A stretch of DNA of 64,000 bases from the NCBI RefSeq assembly GCF_007625205.1, contig NZ_VMNI01000013.1, forward strand, positions 96,827-160,826, in the 5' to 3' direction. A program made the position numbers and the translations under genes. This document shows, piece by piece, positions 41,640-50,555 of the stretch. How positions within the stretch are numbered: the first letter of the stretch is position 1; the number at the start of each line of letters is the position of its first letter. The notes beneath the pieces are model-generated. The model saw only the letters and a list, made by a program, of their open reading frames with translations. It did not search any database and was not told where the DNA came from. The DNA is from Denitromonas ohlonensis. Its GTDB lineage: Bacteria; Pseudomonadota; Gammaproteobacteria; Burkholderiales; Rhodocyclaceae.

Positions 41640-42824
41640 TCAGGTCCGTTCGAAGATGGCGGCAATGCCCTGGCCGCCGCCAATGCACATGGTGACCAGT
41701 GCGTAGCGGCCGCCTGTGCGATGCAGTTCGTAGATTGCCTTGGTGGTGATGATGGCGCCGGTGGCGCCGACCGGATGGCCGAGCGAAATGCCGGAACCAT
41801 TGGGATTGACCTTGGCCGGATCAAATCCGAGCTCTTTTGCGACCGCGCAGGCCTGTGCGGCGAAGGCCTCGTTGGATTCAATCACGTCCATATCCGCAAC
41901 CGAGAGGCCCGATCTCGCGAGAACTTTGCGAACGGCAGGGACGGGGCCAATGCCCATATAGAGCGGATCGACACCGGCATGTGCGTAAGCCACCAAACGC
42001 GCGAGTGGTGTCAGGCCTTGCGATGCGGCGGACTCGGCGTCGGCCAGCACCACGGCGGAGGCGCCGTCGTTGATGCCAGAAGCGTTTCCGGCCGTGACGG
42101 TGCCGTCGCGCTTGAACACCGTTTTCATGGCGGCCAGTTGCTCGATGCTGACACCGGAACGAACATGCTCATCCTGATCGAACACGACAACACCTTTGCG
42201 TGTTTTCAGTTCGATCGGAACGATCTGGCTCGCAAAGCGGCCCTCAGCGATGGCGTGTGCCGCACGCCGCTGGCTTTCCAGCGCCAGCTCGTCCTGCATT
42301 TGCCGTGTAATGCCATGTTGCGCGGCCACGTTTTCTGCCGTGATTCCCATGTGCACGCCGCACCAGGGGTCGTGCAGAATGCCGTTCATGTAATCGGTCA
42401 GCGCGGCGTCGCTCATGCGTGCGCCCCAGCGCATGGCCGGCACCAGATAGGGGCCACGGCTCATGGATTCTGCGCCGCCGGCGATGGCGATGTCGGTATC
42501 GCCGAGGGAGATTGCCTGGGCCGCCGAGACGATGGCCTGAAGGCCCGAACCGCACAGGCGGTTAACGTTGAAAGCAGGGGTGTCGATGGACAGCCCGGCA
42601 TCGATGGCGGCAATGCGGCTCAGGTAGGCGTCGGCCGGTTCGGTGGGGATGACGTTGCCCATGACGACGTGGCCGACCCGGGCAGGTTCGACACCACTGC
42701 GCTCAAGTGCCGCCTTGACGGCGGTCGTGGCCAGATCGCGCATCGGGGTTTCTTTCAAACTGCCGCCAAAGGTACCAATGGCGGTACGCGCAGCACCGAC
42801 GACCAGAATTTCGCGTGAGAACAT
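41640..42824 (-). CDS. Acetyl-CoA acyltransferase (thiolase)
   Basis: A 394-residue thiolase: active-site Cys in VNRLCGSGLQAIV, GGAESMSRGPY, NGSGISLGHPVGATGA with the catalytic His, and the C-terminal Cys in MCIGGGQG. It cleaves 3-oxoacyl-CoA with CoA. The ATG at 42824 is preferred, giving the normal length. It is the first gene of the thiolase-etfB-etfA run. Confidence 0.93.
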   Translation of the reverse strand: MFSREILVVGAARTAIGTFGGSLKETPMRDLATTAVKAALERSGVEPARVGHVVMGNVIPTEPADAYLSRIAAIDAGLSIDTPAFNVNRLCGSGLQAIVSAAQAISLGDTDIAIAGGAESMSRGPYLVPAMRWGARMSDAALTDYMNGILHDPWCGVHMGITAENVAAQHGITRQMQDELALESQRRAAHAIAEGRFASQIVPIELKTRKGVVVFDQDEHVRSGVSIEQLAAMKTVFKRDGTVTAGNASGINDGASAVVLADAESAASQGLTPLARLVAYAHAGVDPLYMGIGPVPAVRKVLARSGLSVADMDVIESNEAFAAQACAVAKELGFDPAKVNPNGSGISLGHPVGATGAIITTKAIYELHRTGGRYALVTMCIGGGQGIAAIFERT

Positions 42825-42851
42825 GACCACTCCAGACAAATGCAAATAAAA

Positions 42852-42870
42852 GTATGGTAGCGGACAGTAT
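42852..42870. promoter_or_regulatory. Weak copy of the palindromic operator before the thiolase gene
   Basis: GTATGGTAGCGGACAGTAT has a near-perfect left arm but a degraded right arm compared with the 33559 site. It lies 28 bp upstream of the thiolase start on the minus strand. Confidence 0.4.
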
Positions 42871-42915
42871 GGGTGCTGGCAAGCGGGTTTGTGTGCGAGA
42901 TTCGGTCGCGGTTGT

Positions 42916-43665
42916 CTAGTGGGGCTCGAGCACCTGGGTGCGCAATCGTATGCGACGCTGGCGATCCAGACCGATCGCTTGTTCGAGAAATGTGTCGACG
43001 CTGAGCCAATGTGCTTCGATTGTGGCGAACGACGCTTCCAGGTAGTCGGCGCGCACCTTCATCAGTGCTTCTAGTGTTGAAGGCGGCACGCCGCCTGGCA
43101 CCATGAAAGCGAGGTTTCGCGGTGCCATGTTCGAGCGCAGATAGTCGGCGCGGATGAGCTCTCGCGAAACCCCGAGTGCCGAAAGCACTAAAGCGATGGC
43201 GAAACCGGTGCGATCTTTCCCGCTGGTGCAGTGAATGAGCGCGGGCAAGGCGCCGGGGGCCAATAGCGCGTCGAACATTCCGCTGAAGTTGCTCGCGTGT
43301 TCGGTGGGGAAGCGACGGTAGTAGTTGCTCAGTGCGAGATGTACCGTTTGTGCTGGCGTCGTTCTGCCCAGCCCGGCGATCAGATCGTGTGCGCCTTGCG
43401 GCAGGAATCCGATATCCGGCTGGTGGATTACTGCGTTTGCGGGAAGCCGATTAGGGTGGCTGAGGCGCTCCGAGCGATCCCTTAGATCGCATATTGTCTT
43501 GAGCTCAAGCCGCTCCAGGGTTGCCAGGCCTTCGATGGTGAGATCAGCCAGCGAATCGGAGCGGAATAGCACGCCGTGCCGGATGCGTTGCCCGTCCTCG
43601 GTGTGCAGACCGCCAAGGTCGCGAAAATTGCTCGCCCCTTCGAGAGGCGATGACGGATTGTCCAC
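42916..43665 (-). CDS. Tyrosine/lipid phosphatase, PTP superfamily
   Basis: A 249-residue protein-tyrosine-phosphatase-fold enzyme with the P-loop HCTSGKDRTG (C146, R152). The Lys in the loop is typical of bacterial MptpB-like phosphatases with activity toward phospholipids or phosphotyrosine. The N-terminal NFRDLGG motif is also family-typical. Its start is 6 bp after the MarR stop, so the two form an operon. Confidence 0.85.
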   Translation of the reverse strand: MDNPSSPLEGASNFRDLGGLHTEDGQRIRHGVLFRSDSLADLTIEGLATLERLELKTICDLRDRSERLSHPNRLPANAVIHQPDIGFLPQGAHDLIAGLGRTTPAQTVHLALSNYYRRFPTEHASNFSGMFDALLAPGALPALIHCTSGKDRTGFAIALVLSALGVSRELIRADYLRSNMAPRNLAFMVPGGVPPSTLEALMKVRADYLEASFATIEAHWLSVDTFLEQAIGLDRQRRIRLRTQVLEPH

Positions 43666-43671
43666 TGCTTG

Positions 43672-44208
43672 TTATTCGTCGGATGCCGGCGTGCCGGGCG
43701 TACCCAAGCCGAGCAGGGAGTCTTTTATCGACGAGAGCATGCGGATCAGCTCATTTCGATCGTTGTCGGTGAGCGAGCCAAGGATTTGCTGGTTGAACCC
43801 GCTTTCGACTTCGACCAGACGCTCGAGCAGCTGGATTGAACTGCGCGAGAGAAATACACGCTTCATACGGCGGTCGGTGGCGTCGGGGCGTCGCTCGATG
43901 AAGCCAGTGGCTTCCAGTCGATCGAGCAGCGAGCCCAGGCTGGCTTTGCCGACATCGAGCATTGATGCCAGCTGTGTCTGTGCCATGCCATCGTGCCGGG
44001 ACAGATGGGCGAGAACCCACCACTGCGCGCGCGTGATGCCCATGGGTTTCATCAACTGATCGAAGGCGGTGCGGCGCATGCGCGACACGTCATGAATGAG
44101 GTAACCCAACTTGATGTCCCTACGATGGGCGGCGGGATCCGCTGCGGGTGATTTCGATGTGCGAGCAGAGGCGGGGGCGGTTTGGGTCGCAGTTTGTTTT
44201 CTGGCCAT
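43672..44208 (-). CDS. MarR-family transcriptional regulator
   Basis: A 178-residue winged-helix regulator with a basic, disordered N-terminal tail of about 30 residues. MarR elements: ITRAQWWVLAHLSRHDG, TQLASMLDVGKASLGSLLDRLEATGFIERRPDATDRR (recognition helix and wing). A GGAAA-type ribosome site supports the ATG at 44208. It is divergent from the AttH-like gene at 44531 and a candidate regulator of the operon 44531-51245. Confidence 0.88.
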   Translation of the reverse strand: MARKQTATQTAPASARTSKSPAADPAAHRRDIKLGYLIHDVSRMRRTAFDQLMKPMGITRAQWWVLAHLSRHDGMAQTQLASMLDVGKASLGSLLDRLEATGFIERRPDATDRRMKRVFLSRSSIQLLERLVEVESGFNQQILGSLTDNDRNELIRMLSSIKDSLLGLGTPGTPASDE

Positions 44209-44530
44209 GCTGTTTTCCTGATCGTGTCGCTCGTGGCGACGAAAACGGGTGCGGCGCCTGGATGCGACGCTCGACAAGTGCGATTGAAATTGTACGCCTA
44301 AATATTGTCAGCTTGTTCGGTTGAACGTTTTGAATGATCGGCTTTGATTTCATGATGTACAAGCACGCAAGAAATTGGGCGCCAGAACGCTTGTGGGCCT
44401 CGCGGGAAATCGAAAGCAAACGGCTTGCGTATTGACATTTTTAATATGCTGCAGGACGATATTGCTTCAAACATACACTTCGTCACATTGAAAGCAGCCC
44501 GCGGGCCGGGATCGACACCAAGGAGAAATC
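44209..44530. other. AT-rich divergent intergenic region
   Basis: A 322-bp gap between the divergent MarR and AttH-like genes. It contains an imperfect inverted repeat, GCGTATT (44427) and AATATGC (44443-44449), spaced by 9 bases, overlapping a TTGACA word. This is a plausible promoter/operator for the plus-strand operon, but the -10 element is not convincing. Confidence 0.4.
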
Positions 44531-45517
44531 ATGGGGAAAGAACTTCAGGCGGGCGATGGCGCACGCTTCTCGATTGACCCATTGCATGACAGTCGCCATG
44601 TACTGAAAGCGGATCCGTTAGCACGAGAATCGCTGGTGTTCATGTTGCAGCTACCCGAGCATGATCTGGCGGCATTTGTTTATACCTGGGTGTCCGGGCT
44701 GGGCAAGGCCGGGTCGGCGTTTGTGGTGTATGGCCCCGCAATCGGGGAGGTGATCGCCGATTTCTGTGATGGCGTGTACGTTCCGGTTGACGCCGGGTTC
44801 AATGACTGGACGGTAGGCAAGGTGCGTGTTCGACACGGCCGGCCGTTTGAGGACGCCGTGGTCGAGGTAGGCGCTGGCGGCAGAGCATCGCTGGAATACG
44901 CCTTCGAAGCGGTCCACCCGGCGTATTCCTACGGTAGCCATGCCGATGGGTGTCCGGGTTGGGTCGCCGATGACCGTATTGAACAGAGCGGACGGGTGCG
45001 TGGTGTTCTGACGCTCGATGGGCGCCGTATTCCATTTGACACCATGGGTCATCGCGATCATTCCTGGGGTACGAGGGACTGGTTCTTCTCGCAACACTGG
45101 AAGTGGCTTGAAGCTCAGGCCGGTCCGGATCTGGTGGTGCATTTCTGGGAAGTTGAAGCGGCTGGCCGCACCGTTTTGCGGGGCTATGTGCTGCGCGATG
45201 GCCGGATGGCTGAGGTTACCGGTGTCGATGTGAAGTTTGAGCATGATGCGCAGCTGACCCATACCGCGGTGATCGCCAATGTGCAGGACGATCTGGGTCG
45301 AACGACCCAAGTGGTCGGAAAGACCTATGCCATGTACCCCTTCGTGGTCAGTCCCGAGATGACGCTCAATGAGGCCTCGATGTCGGTCACCATCGAAGGG
45401 CGCGCCGGCGTGGGGCACGTCGAAATGGCCTGGCCCACGGCTTACCTGGCGCACGTGGCTTCGCGCGACATTTCTAGTGGTTCAGCCGTGATCCGTGGCC
45501 TGCCCCGGTCGAACTGA
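44531..45517 (+). CDS. AttH/CrtC-like lipocalin-fold protein (DUF7064/7065 type)
   Basis: A 328-residue protein with two beta-rich halves. The second half contains GHRDHSWGTRDW, the hallmark of the AttH/CrtC-like (hydroxyneurosporene hydratase-related) superfamily; terpenoid-modifying hydratases and many unknown catabolic proteins share it. No signal peptide is seen. AAGGAG precedes the ATG. It is the first gene of the plus-strand run to 51245, with a thiolase and a DUF35 protein, which fits a role on a hydrophobic terpenoid-like or steroid-like substrate. The reaction is unknown. Confidence 0.7.
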   Translation: MGKELQAGDGARFSIDPLHDSRHVLKADPLARESLVFMLQLPEHDLAAFVYTWVSGLGKAGSAFVVYGPAIGEVIADFCDGVYVPVDAGFNDWTVGKVRVRHGRPFEDAVVEVGAGGRASLEYAFEAVHPAYSYGSHADGCPGWVADDRIEQSGRVRGVLTLDGRRIPFDTMGHRDHSWGTRDWFFSQHWKWLEAQAGPDLVVHFWEVEAAGRTVLRGYVLRDGRMAEVTGVDVKFEHDAQLTHTAVIANVQDDLGRTTQVVGKTYAMYPFVVSPEMTLNEASMSVTIEGRAGVGHVEMAWPTAYLAHVASRDISSGSAVIRGLPRSN

Positions 45518-45559
45518 CCGGGTGCCTCCATTTCTCAATTGATAAGCGACAGGTTCAGC

Positions 45560-47026
45560 ATGAGCGAACACTCAGCAGGCGCGAATACGCGCGGCATTCT
45601 CTCCGTGGGCGGCTACGTCCCCCGATTGCGACTCGATCGTCAGACTGTGGCGGCGGGTCATCGCTGGATGGCACCCGGGCTGCGCGGTTTGGCCAAGGGA
45701 GCGCGCGCCATGGCCAACTGGGATGAGGATGCGATCACCATGGCCGTCGAGGCGGGCCGGACGGCGCTGCGCGGCGCCACGGGCATTTCGGTCGACGCCC
45801 TGACGTTGGCGTCGACTACGCTGCCATTTGCCGATCGCTTGAACTCGGCGGTGGTCGGTGCAGCGTTGGGGATGGCGAGGCAACCGGCTGCGGCGGATGT
45901 TGGTGGTGGAATGCGCGCCGGCAGTAGTGCCTTGCTGCGTGCCCTGCAGACGCCCGGCAAAAACGAGTTGGTAATCGGCTCAGAGCGCCGCATTCCGACG
46001 CCGGCCAGCACGGCCGAACTCAACGCGGGGGACGGCGCTGCCGCGGTTCTCGTTGGTGAGGGCGATCCGCTGGCAATACTGCGTGGCGCGGCAAGCCTGA
46101 GCACCGATTTTGTCGACCATTTCAGGCAGACCGATCGCCAAGGCGATTACGGCTGGGAAGAGCGCTGGGTGCGCGACGAGGGTTTTTCCAAACTCGTACC
46201 GCCAGTGGTCAGTCAGGCGCTTGAAGCCGCCGGGATCGATGCGGACCAGATCGACCATTTCGTGATGCCCGAGCAATTGCGTCGGGTGGGGGCGCTGGTT
46301 GCCAAGCGGGTGGGTGTCCGGCCGGAGGCGATCGTCGACACGCTGTTCGAACAGTGTGGCGATACCGGTGCGGCGCATCCGCTGATGATGCTCGCCCACA
46401 CCTTGACGACTGCCGGCCCTGGCCAACGCATTTTGTTGATTCAGTTTGGCAGTGGCTGCGACGCCATGGTGCTTGAAACAACCGCCAAGGCGGTGGCGAC
46501 AAAGCAGGTGCCAGCATGGCTTGAGGGGGGGCAGATCGAGAAGAACTACCTCAAGTATCTGTCATTCACCGGCCAGCTCGATCTGGAGTGGGGCATGCGT
46601 GCGGAGATGGACAACAAAACCGCGCTGACCGCGGCCTGGCGCGCCGAGCCGATGGTCAATGGCTTTGTCGGTGGCAGTTGCACGTCGTGCGGCACGGTGC
46701 AGTTCCCGGCCAGCCGGATCTGTGTGAACCCCGAGTGCGGTGCCATCGATACCCAGGCTCCGTATCGACTGGCGGATGACCCGGCCAAGGTGCGCAGCTT
46801 CACCTGCGACTGGCTGTCGTACAAACCGTGCCCGCCATTCATGTTCGGGCATGTCGAATTCGGCAACCGGGCGCGCGTGCTGATGGAATTCACCGATTGC
46901 GATCCGGACGAGCTCGCGGTCGATGTGCCGCTCGACATGGTGTTCCGTATCAAGGAGCTGGATCCGGTACGCGGATTCCGGCGCTATTTCTGGAAAGCGA
47001 AGCCGCAACGCAAGGCTGGGGAATAA
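45560..47026 (+). CDS. HMG-CoA-synthase-like domain fused to DUF35 (zinc ribbon/OB fold); catalytic residues replaced
   Basis: A 488-residue protein. Residues 10-350 follow the archaeal-type HMG-CoA synthase/KAS III fold (NWDEDAITMAVEAG is shared), but the catalytic Cys position holds Met (M118 in DVGGGMRAGSSAL) and the catalytic His position also holds Met (M236 in HFVMPEQ). Residues from about 370 form a DUF35 module: zinc ribbon CTSCG...CVNPEC and an OB fold. DUF35 proteins bind acyl-CoA and channel it to partner thiolases. It is 2 bp before a thiolase gene, so it is probably a non-catalytic partner of that thiolase, as BbsA is for BbsB or the DUF35 proteins of steroid aldolases. Confidence 0.8.
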   Translation: MSEHSAGANTRGILSVGGYVPRLRLDRQTVAAGHRWMAPGLRGLAKGARAMANWDEDAITMAVEAGRTALRGATGISVDALTLASTTLPFADRLNSAVVGAALGMARQPAAADVGGGMRAGSSALLRALQTPGKNELVIGSERRIPTPASTAELNAGDGAAAVLVGEGDPLAILRGAASLSTDFVDHFRQTDRQGDYGWEERWVRDEGFSKLVPPVVSQALEAAGIDADQIDHFVMPEQLRRVGALVAKRVGVRPEAIVDTLFEQCGDTGAAHPLMMLAHTLTTAGPGQRILLIQFGSGCDAMVLETTAKAVATKQVPAWLEGGQIEKNYLKYLSFTGQLDLEWGMRAEMDNKTALTAAWRAEPMVNGFVGGSCTSCGTVQFPASRICVNPECGAIDTQAPYRLADDPAKVRSFTCDWLSYKPCPPFMFGHVEFGNRARVLMEFTDCDPDELAVDVPLDMVFRIKELDPVRGFRRYFWKAKPQRKAGE

Positions 47027-47028
47027 AC

Positions 47029-48231
47029 ATGGCAAGTGGAATTCGCGATCGCGTTGCGATCCTCGGGATGGGCTGCTCGCGTTTTGGTGAGCGATGGTCT
47101 GACAACGCCGAAGATCTGATGCTGGAGGCATTTACCGAAGCACTGGGCGACGCTGGCATCGAAAAGAGTCTGATCGAAGCGGCATGGCTGGGCGTGTGCC
47201 TGGAAGAGAACAACGTCGGCAAGACAGCCGGGCCGCTGGCTCAGGGCTTGCGATTGCCGTTCATTGCCGCGACTCGGGTCGAGAACGCCTGCGCGACCGG
47301 CACCGAGGCGCTGCGCGGTGCCGTCTATGCGGTAGCCTCGGGCGCTTGCGATATTGCGCTGGCGCTGGGCGTCGAGAAGCTCAAGGACACGGGATACGGC
47401 GGTCTGCCGGTGCGCACACGCGGCGTGGTCAACGATCTGTGGCAGCCCAACGCCTCGGCGCCTGGCGCGTTTGCCCAACTGGCGTCGGCCTATCAGGCAC
47501 GCTACGGCATTTCGCGCGACGATCTGAAGCAGGCCATGGCACATGTATCGGTCAAGAGTCACGACAATGCGACGCTGAATCCCAAAGCCCATTTGCGCAA
47601 CAAGATCACCATCGAAGATGTGCTCAAGGCGCAGATGGTGGCCGAACCGCTGGGCTTGTATGACTGCTGTGGCGTGAGCGACGGTGCGGCCTGCGCCATT
47701 GTGACCACGCCGGCGATTGCCGAGAAGCTTGGCAAGCGCGACGTTGTCACGGTGAAAGCCCTGCAGATCGCCGTGTCGAATGGCGAAGAAGCGCAATTCA
47801 ATCAGTGGGACGGTGCCTCGATTCGCACGGCTGAGGTGGCGGCGGCACGCGCCTACCGTGAGGCCGGCATTGCCAACCCGCGCGAATCGCTGGATCTGAT
47901 CGAGGTGCACGACTGCTTTTCGATCACCGAGTTGGTCTTGATGGAAAACCTCGGTTTGTCTGATCCGGGGCGGGCGACATTCGATATTCTCGAAGGCCGC
48001 TATGACCGTGACGGTGCCATTCCGTGTCAGATCGACGGCGGCCTCAAATGCTTTGGCCACCCGATCGGTGCGTCGGGCTTGCGCATGGTCTATGAGATCT
48101 ATCTGCAGGTGCTCGGTCGTGCGGGCGCGAGGCAACTTGGGAAGGCAGACATCGGGCTGACCCAGAATCTCGGCGGGCATCCGCATCAGAACGTGTGTGC
48201 CATTTCCATCATCGGCCGCCTCGGCGCATGA
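47029..48231 (+). CDS. Thiolase of the SCP-x/lipid-transfer type
   Basis: A 400-residue thiolase-fold enzyme. Catalytic residues: C88 (ENACATGTEAL), the His of EVHDCFSITE and the His of GGLKCFGHPIGASG, the usual SCP-x-type triad. Such thiolases or retro-aldolases act on bulky or branched acyl-CoA and often need a DUF35 partner, here encoded just upstream. Its stop overlaps the next start (ATGA). Confidence 0.9.
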   Translation: MASGIRDRVAILGMGCSRFGERWSDNAEDLMLEAFTEALGDAGIEKSLIEAAWLGVCLEENNVGKTAGPLAQGLRLPFIAATRVENACATGTEALRGAVYAVASGACDIALALGVEKLKDTGYGGLPVRTRGVVNDLWQPNASAPGAFAQLASAYQARYGISRDDLKQAMAHVSVKSHDNATLNPKAHLRNKITIEDVLKAQMVAEPLGLYDCCGVSDGAACAIVTTPAIAEKLGKRDVVTVKALQIAVSNGEEAQFNQWDGASIRTAEVAAARAYREAGIANPRESLDLIEVHDCFSITELVLMENLGLSDPGRATFDILEGRYDRDGAIPCQIDGGLKCFGHPIGASGLRMVYEIYLQVLGRAGARQLGKADIGLTQNLGGHPHQNVCAISIIGRLGA

Positions 48232-49505
48232 GCCTCCCGCAACCCGGCACACGGCCGGCACGCCTGTCGATGACCGCCTTGGTAGATTCGCTCAAACCGG
48301 GCATGACGGTGTTTCTGGGCGGCGTGTCGGGCGAATCGCTGGCGTTTCGGGATGCCTTGCGTGCCGCGCCAGAGAAGGCCGCCGGGGTACGTTTCGTTGG
48401 CGTGTTTTTCCCTGGAATCAACGAGGGCGCCTACGCGAGCGTGCATCCGCAGGCACGTCAGCGTGCGTACTTCATGCTTCCGGAGTTTCGCCCGGACTTT
48501 CTCGACGGCCGGGTCGAACTGTTGCCGGTCGATTACGTCGGGGCCTGGAAGGATCTGGCGCATCTGGAGATCGACCTGGCCATTGTGCAGACCAGCGAGC
48601 CCGATGCGCAGGGCCGGCTGAGTCTGGGCATTTGCCATGATTTCGCCCCCGCCGTCTGGGCGCGTGCTCGTCAGCGCGTGGCGCATATCAATCCGGCCAT
48701 GCCGCGCACCCACGGCAGCGTATCGCTGCGGCTGGACGACTGCGATGCGGTTGTCGACTGCGCGGCCGACTTGCTCACCTATCCGGATGACACGCCCAAC
48801 GCCGCGCTTGAAACGCTGGCCGATCACGTGGCCGGCATTGTGCGCGATGGCGATACCGTGCAGCTGGGTATTGGAAAAATGGTGACCGCCGTGTGCGAGG
48901 CGCTCGATGACCACCGCGCTTTGCGACTCCATGCGGGCATGGCGACGGGCGCCGTACTGCCCTTGATCGAACGCGGCATCATCGCGGGTGTTGGCGCGGT
49001 TCGTGTTGGCGTGGCGCTTGGCGGGGCAGATTTCTACGCACGGGTCGCGCGCGATGACACCTTTCGCTTCGAGCCGGTATCCGATACGCATGATGTCTGG
49101 CGTATCGCCGCCATCAATCGATTTGTGGCAATAAATGCTGCTCTCGAGGTGGACCTGTTCGGTCAAGTCAATTGCGACACCCTGGGCGGCAAACTGGTCG
49201 CGGGGGTCGGTGGTATGCCGGCTTTTGCAGGCGGTGCCCGCTTGTCGATTGGTGGACGGTCGGTATTTGCGCTGTTGTCCTCGGCGGCCAAGGGCACGGT
49301 GTCGCGCATCGTGCCGCGGCTCGCCGCCAACGCCCTGATTGGCGCGCCTCGGCACCTGGCCGACCTGGTGGTCACCGAACAAGGTGTGGCCGACCTGCGC
49401 GGCGCATCGCTCGATCAGCGCGCGGAGCGCCTGATTGCCATCGCCGCACCCGAGCATCGGTCAGAGCTCATGACTTGCTGGGCGGCGCAGCGCCAGGTCC
49501 TCTGA
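48228..49505 (+). CDS. Acetyl-CoA hydrolase/CoA-transferase family protein
   Basis: A 425-residue protein of the 4-hydroxybutyrate CoA-transferase/acetyl-CoA hydrolase family. Seen are VFLGGVSGESLAF near the N-terminus, DTVQLGIGKMVTAVCEAL, VDLFGQVNCDTLGGKLVAGVGGMPAFAGG, and VTEQGVADLRGAS near the end, the family's conserved order. It would move CoA between a pathway acid and a donor. The start overlaps the thiolase stop. Confidence 0.87.
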   Translation: MSLPQPGTRPARLSMTALVDSLKPGMTVFLGGVSGESLAFRDALRAAPEKAAGVRFVGVFFPGINEGAYASVHPQARQRAYFMLPEFRPDFLDGRVELLPVDYVGAWKDLAHLEIDLAIVQTSEPDAQGRLSLGICHDFAPAVWARARQRVAHINPAMPRTHGSVSLRLDDCDAVVDCAADLLTYPDDTPNAALETLADHVAGIVRDGDTVQLGIGKMVTAVCEALDDHRALRLHAGMATGAVLPLIERGIIAGVGAVRVGVALGGADFYARVARDDTFRFEPVSDTHDVWRIAAINRFVAINAALEVDLFGQVNCDTLGGKLVAGVGGMPAFAGGARLSIGGRSVFALLSSAAKGTVSRIVPRLAANALIGAPRHLADLVVTEQGVADLRGASLDQRAERLIAIAAPEHRSELMTCWAAQRQVL

Positions 49506-49560
49506 GCTGACCGTTCTCGCACCAAAACAACAAAGCCACATCAAACCGCCGGAGCGCAAG

Positions 49561-50520
49561 ATGAAATCCAGAAATTTTGAAAACCTGCAGGTCAACGGGG
49601 TGAGGTTGCGGGTGGTGGTCGAAGGGCAGGGCCCTTTGGTAATTTTTGTGCATGGTTGGCCGCAATGCTGGTATCTGTGGCGACACCTGATCGATCCCGT
49701 GGTGGCCGCTGGCTACCGTGTGGCAGTGCCCGACATGCGAGGGTTCGGCGGCAGCGACGCCCCGCCCGCCGTCGAGGATTACACCGTCCGGACGCTCGCC
49801 GCGGATGTGGCAGGCATTGCTACCGCACTGGGCGAAGAACAGTTTGTGGTGATTGGTCATGACTGGGGGTGCATCGTCGCGTGGTATACCGCGCTGCTGC
49901 ACCCAGATCGCTGCCGCGCCGTCATGGGAATGTCGGTGCCGTTCTGGCGCATGGGGCCAGAGACGGTTAACCCGCCAGGCAAGGACGCTGCCTTCTGGTA
50001 CATGCGCTATTTCCAGACGCCCGGCGTGGCGGAAGCTGAACTTGATGCGAATGTGCGCAATACGCTTACACGCGTCTACTACTCGGTATGTGCTCGGGCC
50101 GGACAGATGGCCTTCTTTGAGCAATTCAATCATCCGCGTGACGCCAAACTGCTGGAGGTATTTCCCGCGCCGGGCGCCATGGATGACTTCATGACCAGCG
50201 AGGACTGGGACTACATGGTCGCGGCCTACAAGTTGTCAGGATTTCGCGGCGGCCTCAACTGGTACCGCAACATCTCGACCACCTCGTCGTCCACGCCAGA
50301 GCTCGACGGCCGAAAGATCACTCAACCCGCGGCCTTCGTTGCTGGAGCGGTCGATCCGGTGTTGCTCTTTGACCCGGAATGGCGCGAGCACTTCACTCCC
50401 TGTTTTGACGACTTGCGGTTTGTTGAGTTGATCGAAGATGCCGGTCACTGGTTGCAGCTGGAGCAGCCGGCCGCCGTAGCGACCTCGGTATTGCGCTTTC
50501 TTGGTGCGATCGATCGCTAA
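49561..50520 (+). CDS. Alpha/beta hydrolase, epoxide hydrolase type
   Basis: A 319-residue alpha/beta hydrolase: HGWPQCWYLWRHLI (oxyanion hole), VIGHDWGC with the nucleophile D101, and a C-terminal EDAGHWLQLEQP with the catalytic His. The tyrosine-containing lid region fits soluble epoxide hydrolases. It is in the run with the thiolase, DUF35 and CoA-transferase genes. It could open an epoxide of a terpenoid or hydrolyse a lactone/ester; no direct evidence distinguishes these. Confidence 0.85.
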   Translation: MKSRNFENLQVNGVRLRVVVEGQGPLVIFVHGWPQCWYLWRHLIDPVVAAGYRVAVPDMRGFGGSDAPPAVEDYTVRTLAADVAGIATALGEEQFVVIGHDWGCIVAWYTALLHPDRCRAVMGMSVPFWRMGPETVNPPGKDAAFWYMRYFQTPGVAEAELDANVRNTLTRVYYSVCARAGQMAFFEQFNHPRDAKLLEVFPAPGAMDDFMTSEDWDYMVAAYKLSGFRGGLNWYRNISTTSSSTPELDGRKITQPAAFVAGAVDPVLLFDPEWREHFTPCFDDLRFVELIEDAGHWLQLEQPAAVATSVLRFLGAIDR

Positions 50521-50555
50521 GTAACCGCGGTCAATGAAGGCATAAGGACGCAAGC

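Noticed and set aside
41598..42818. 406-codon plus-strand ORF opposite the thiolase gene
   Set aside because: The minus-strand thiolase has all catalytic motifs; the plus-strand frame has none.
46984..49457. Long minus-strand ORFs opposite the thiolase and CoA-transferase genes
   Set aside because: Both are mirror frames of well-conserved genes and show only Arg/His-rich composition without motifs.
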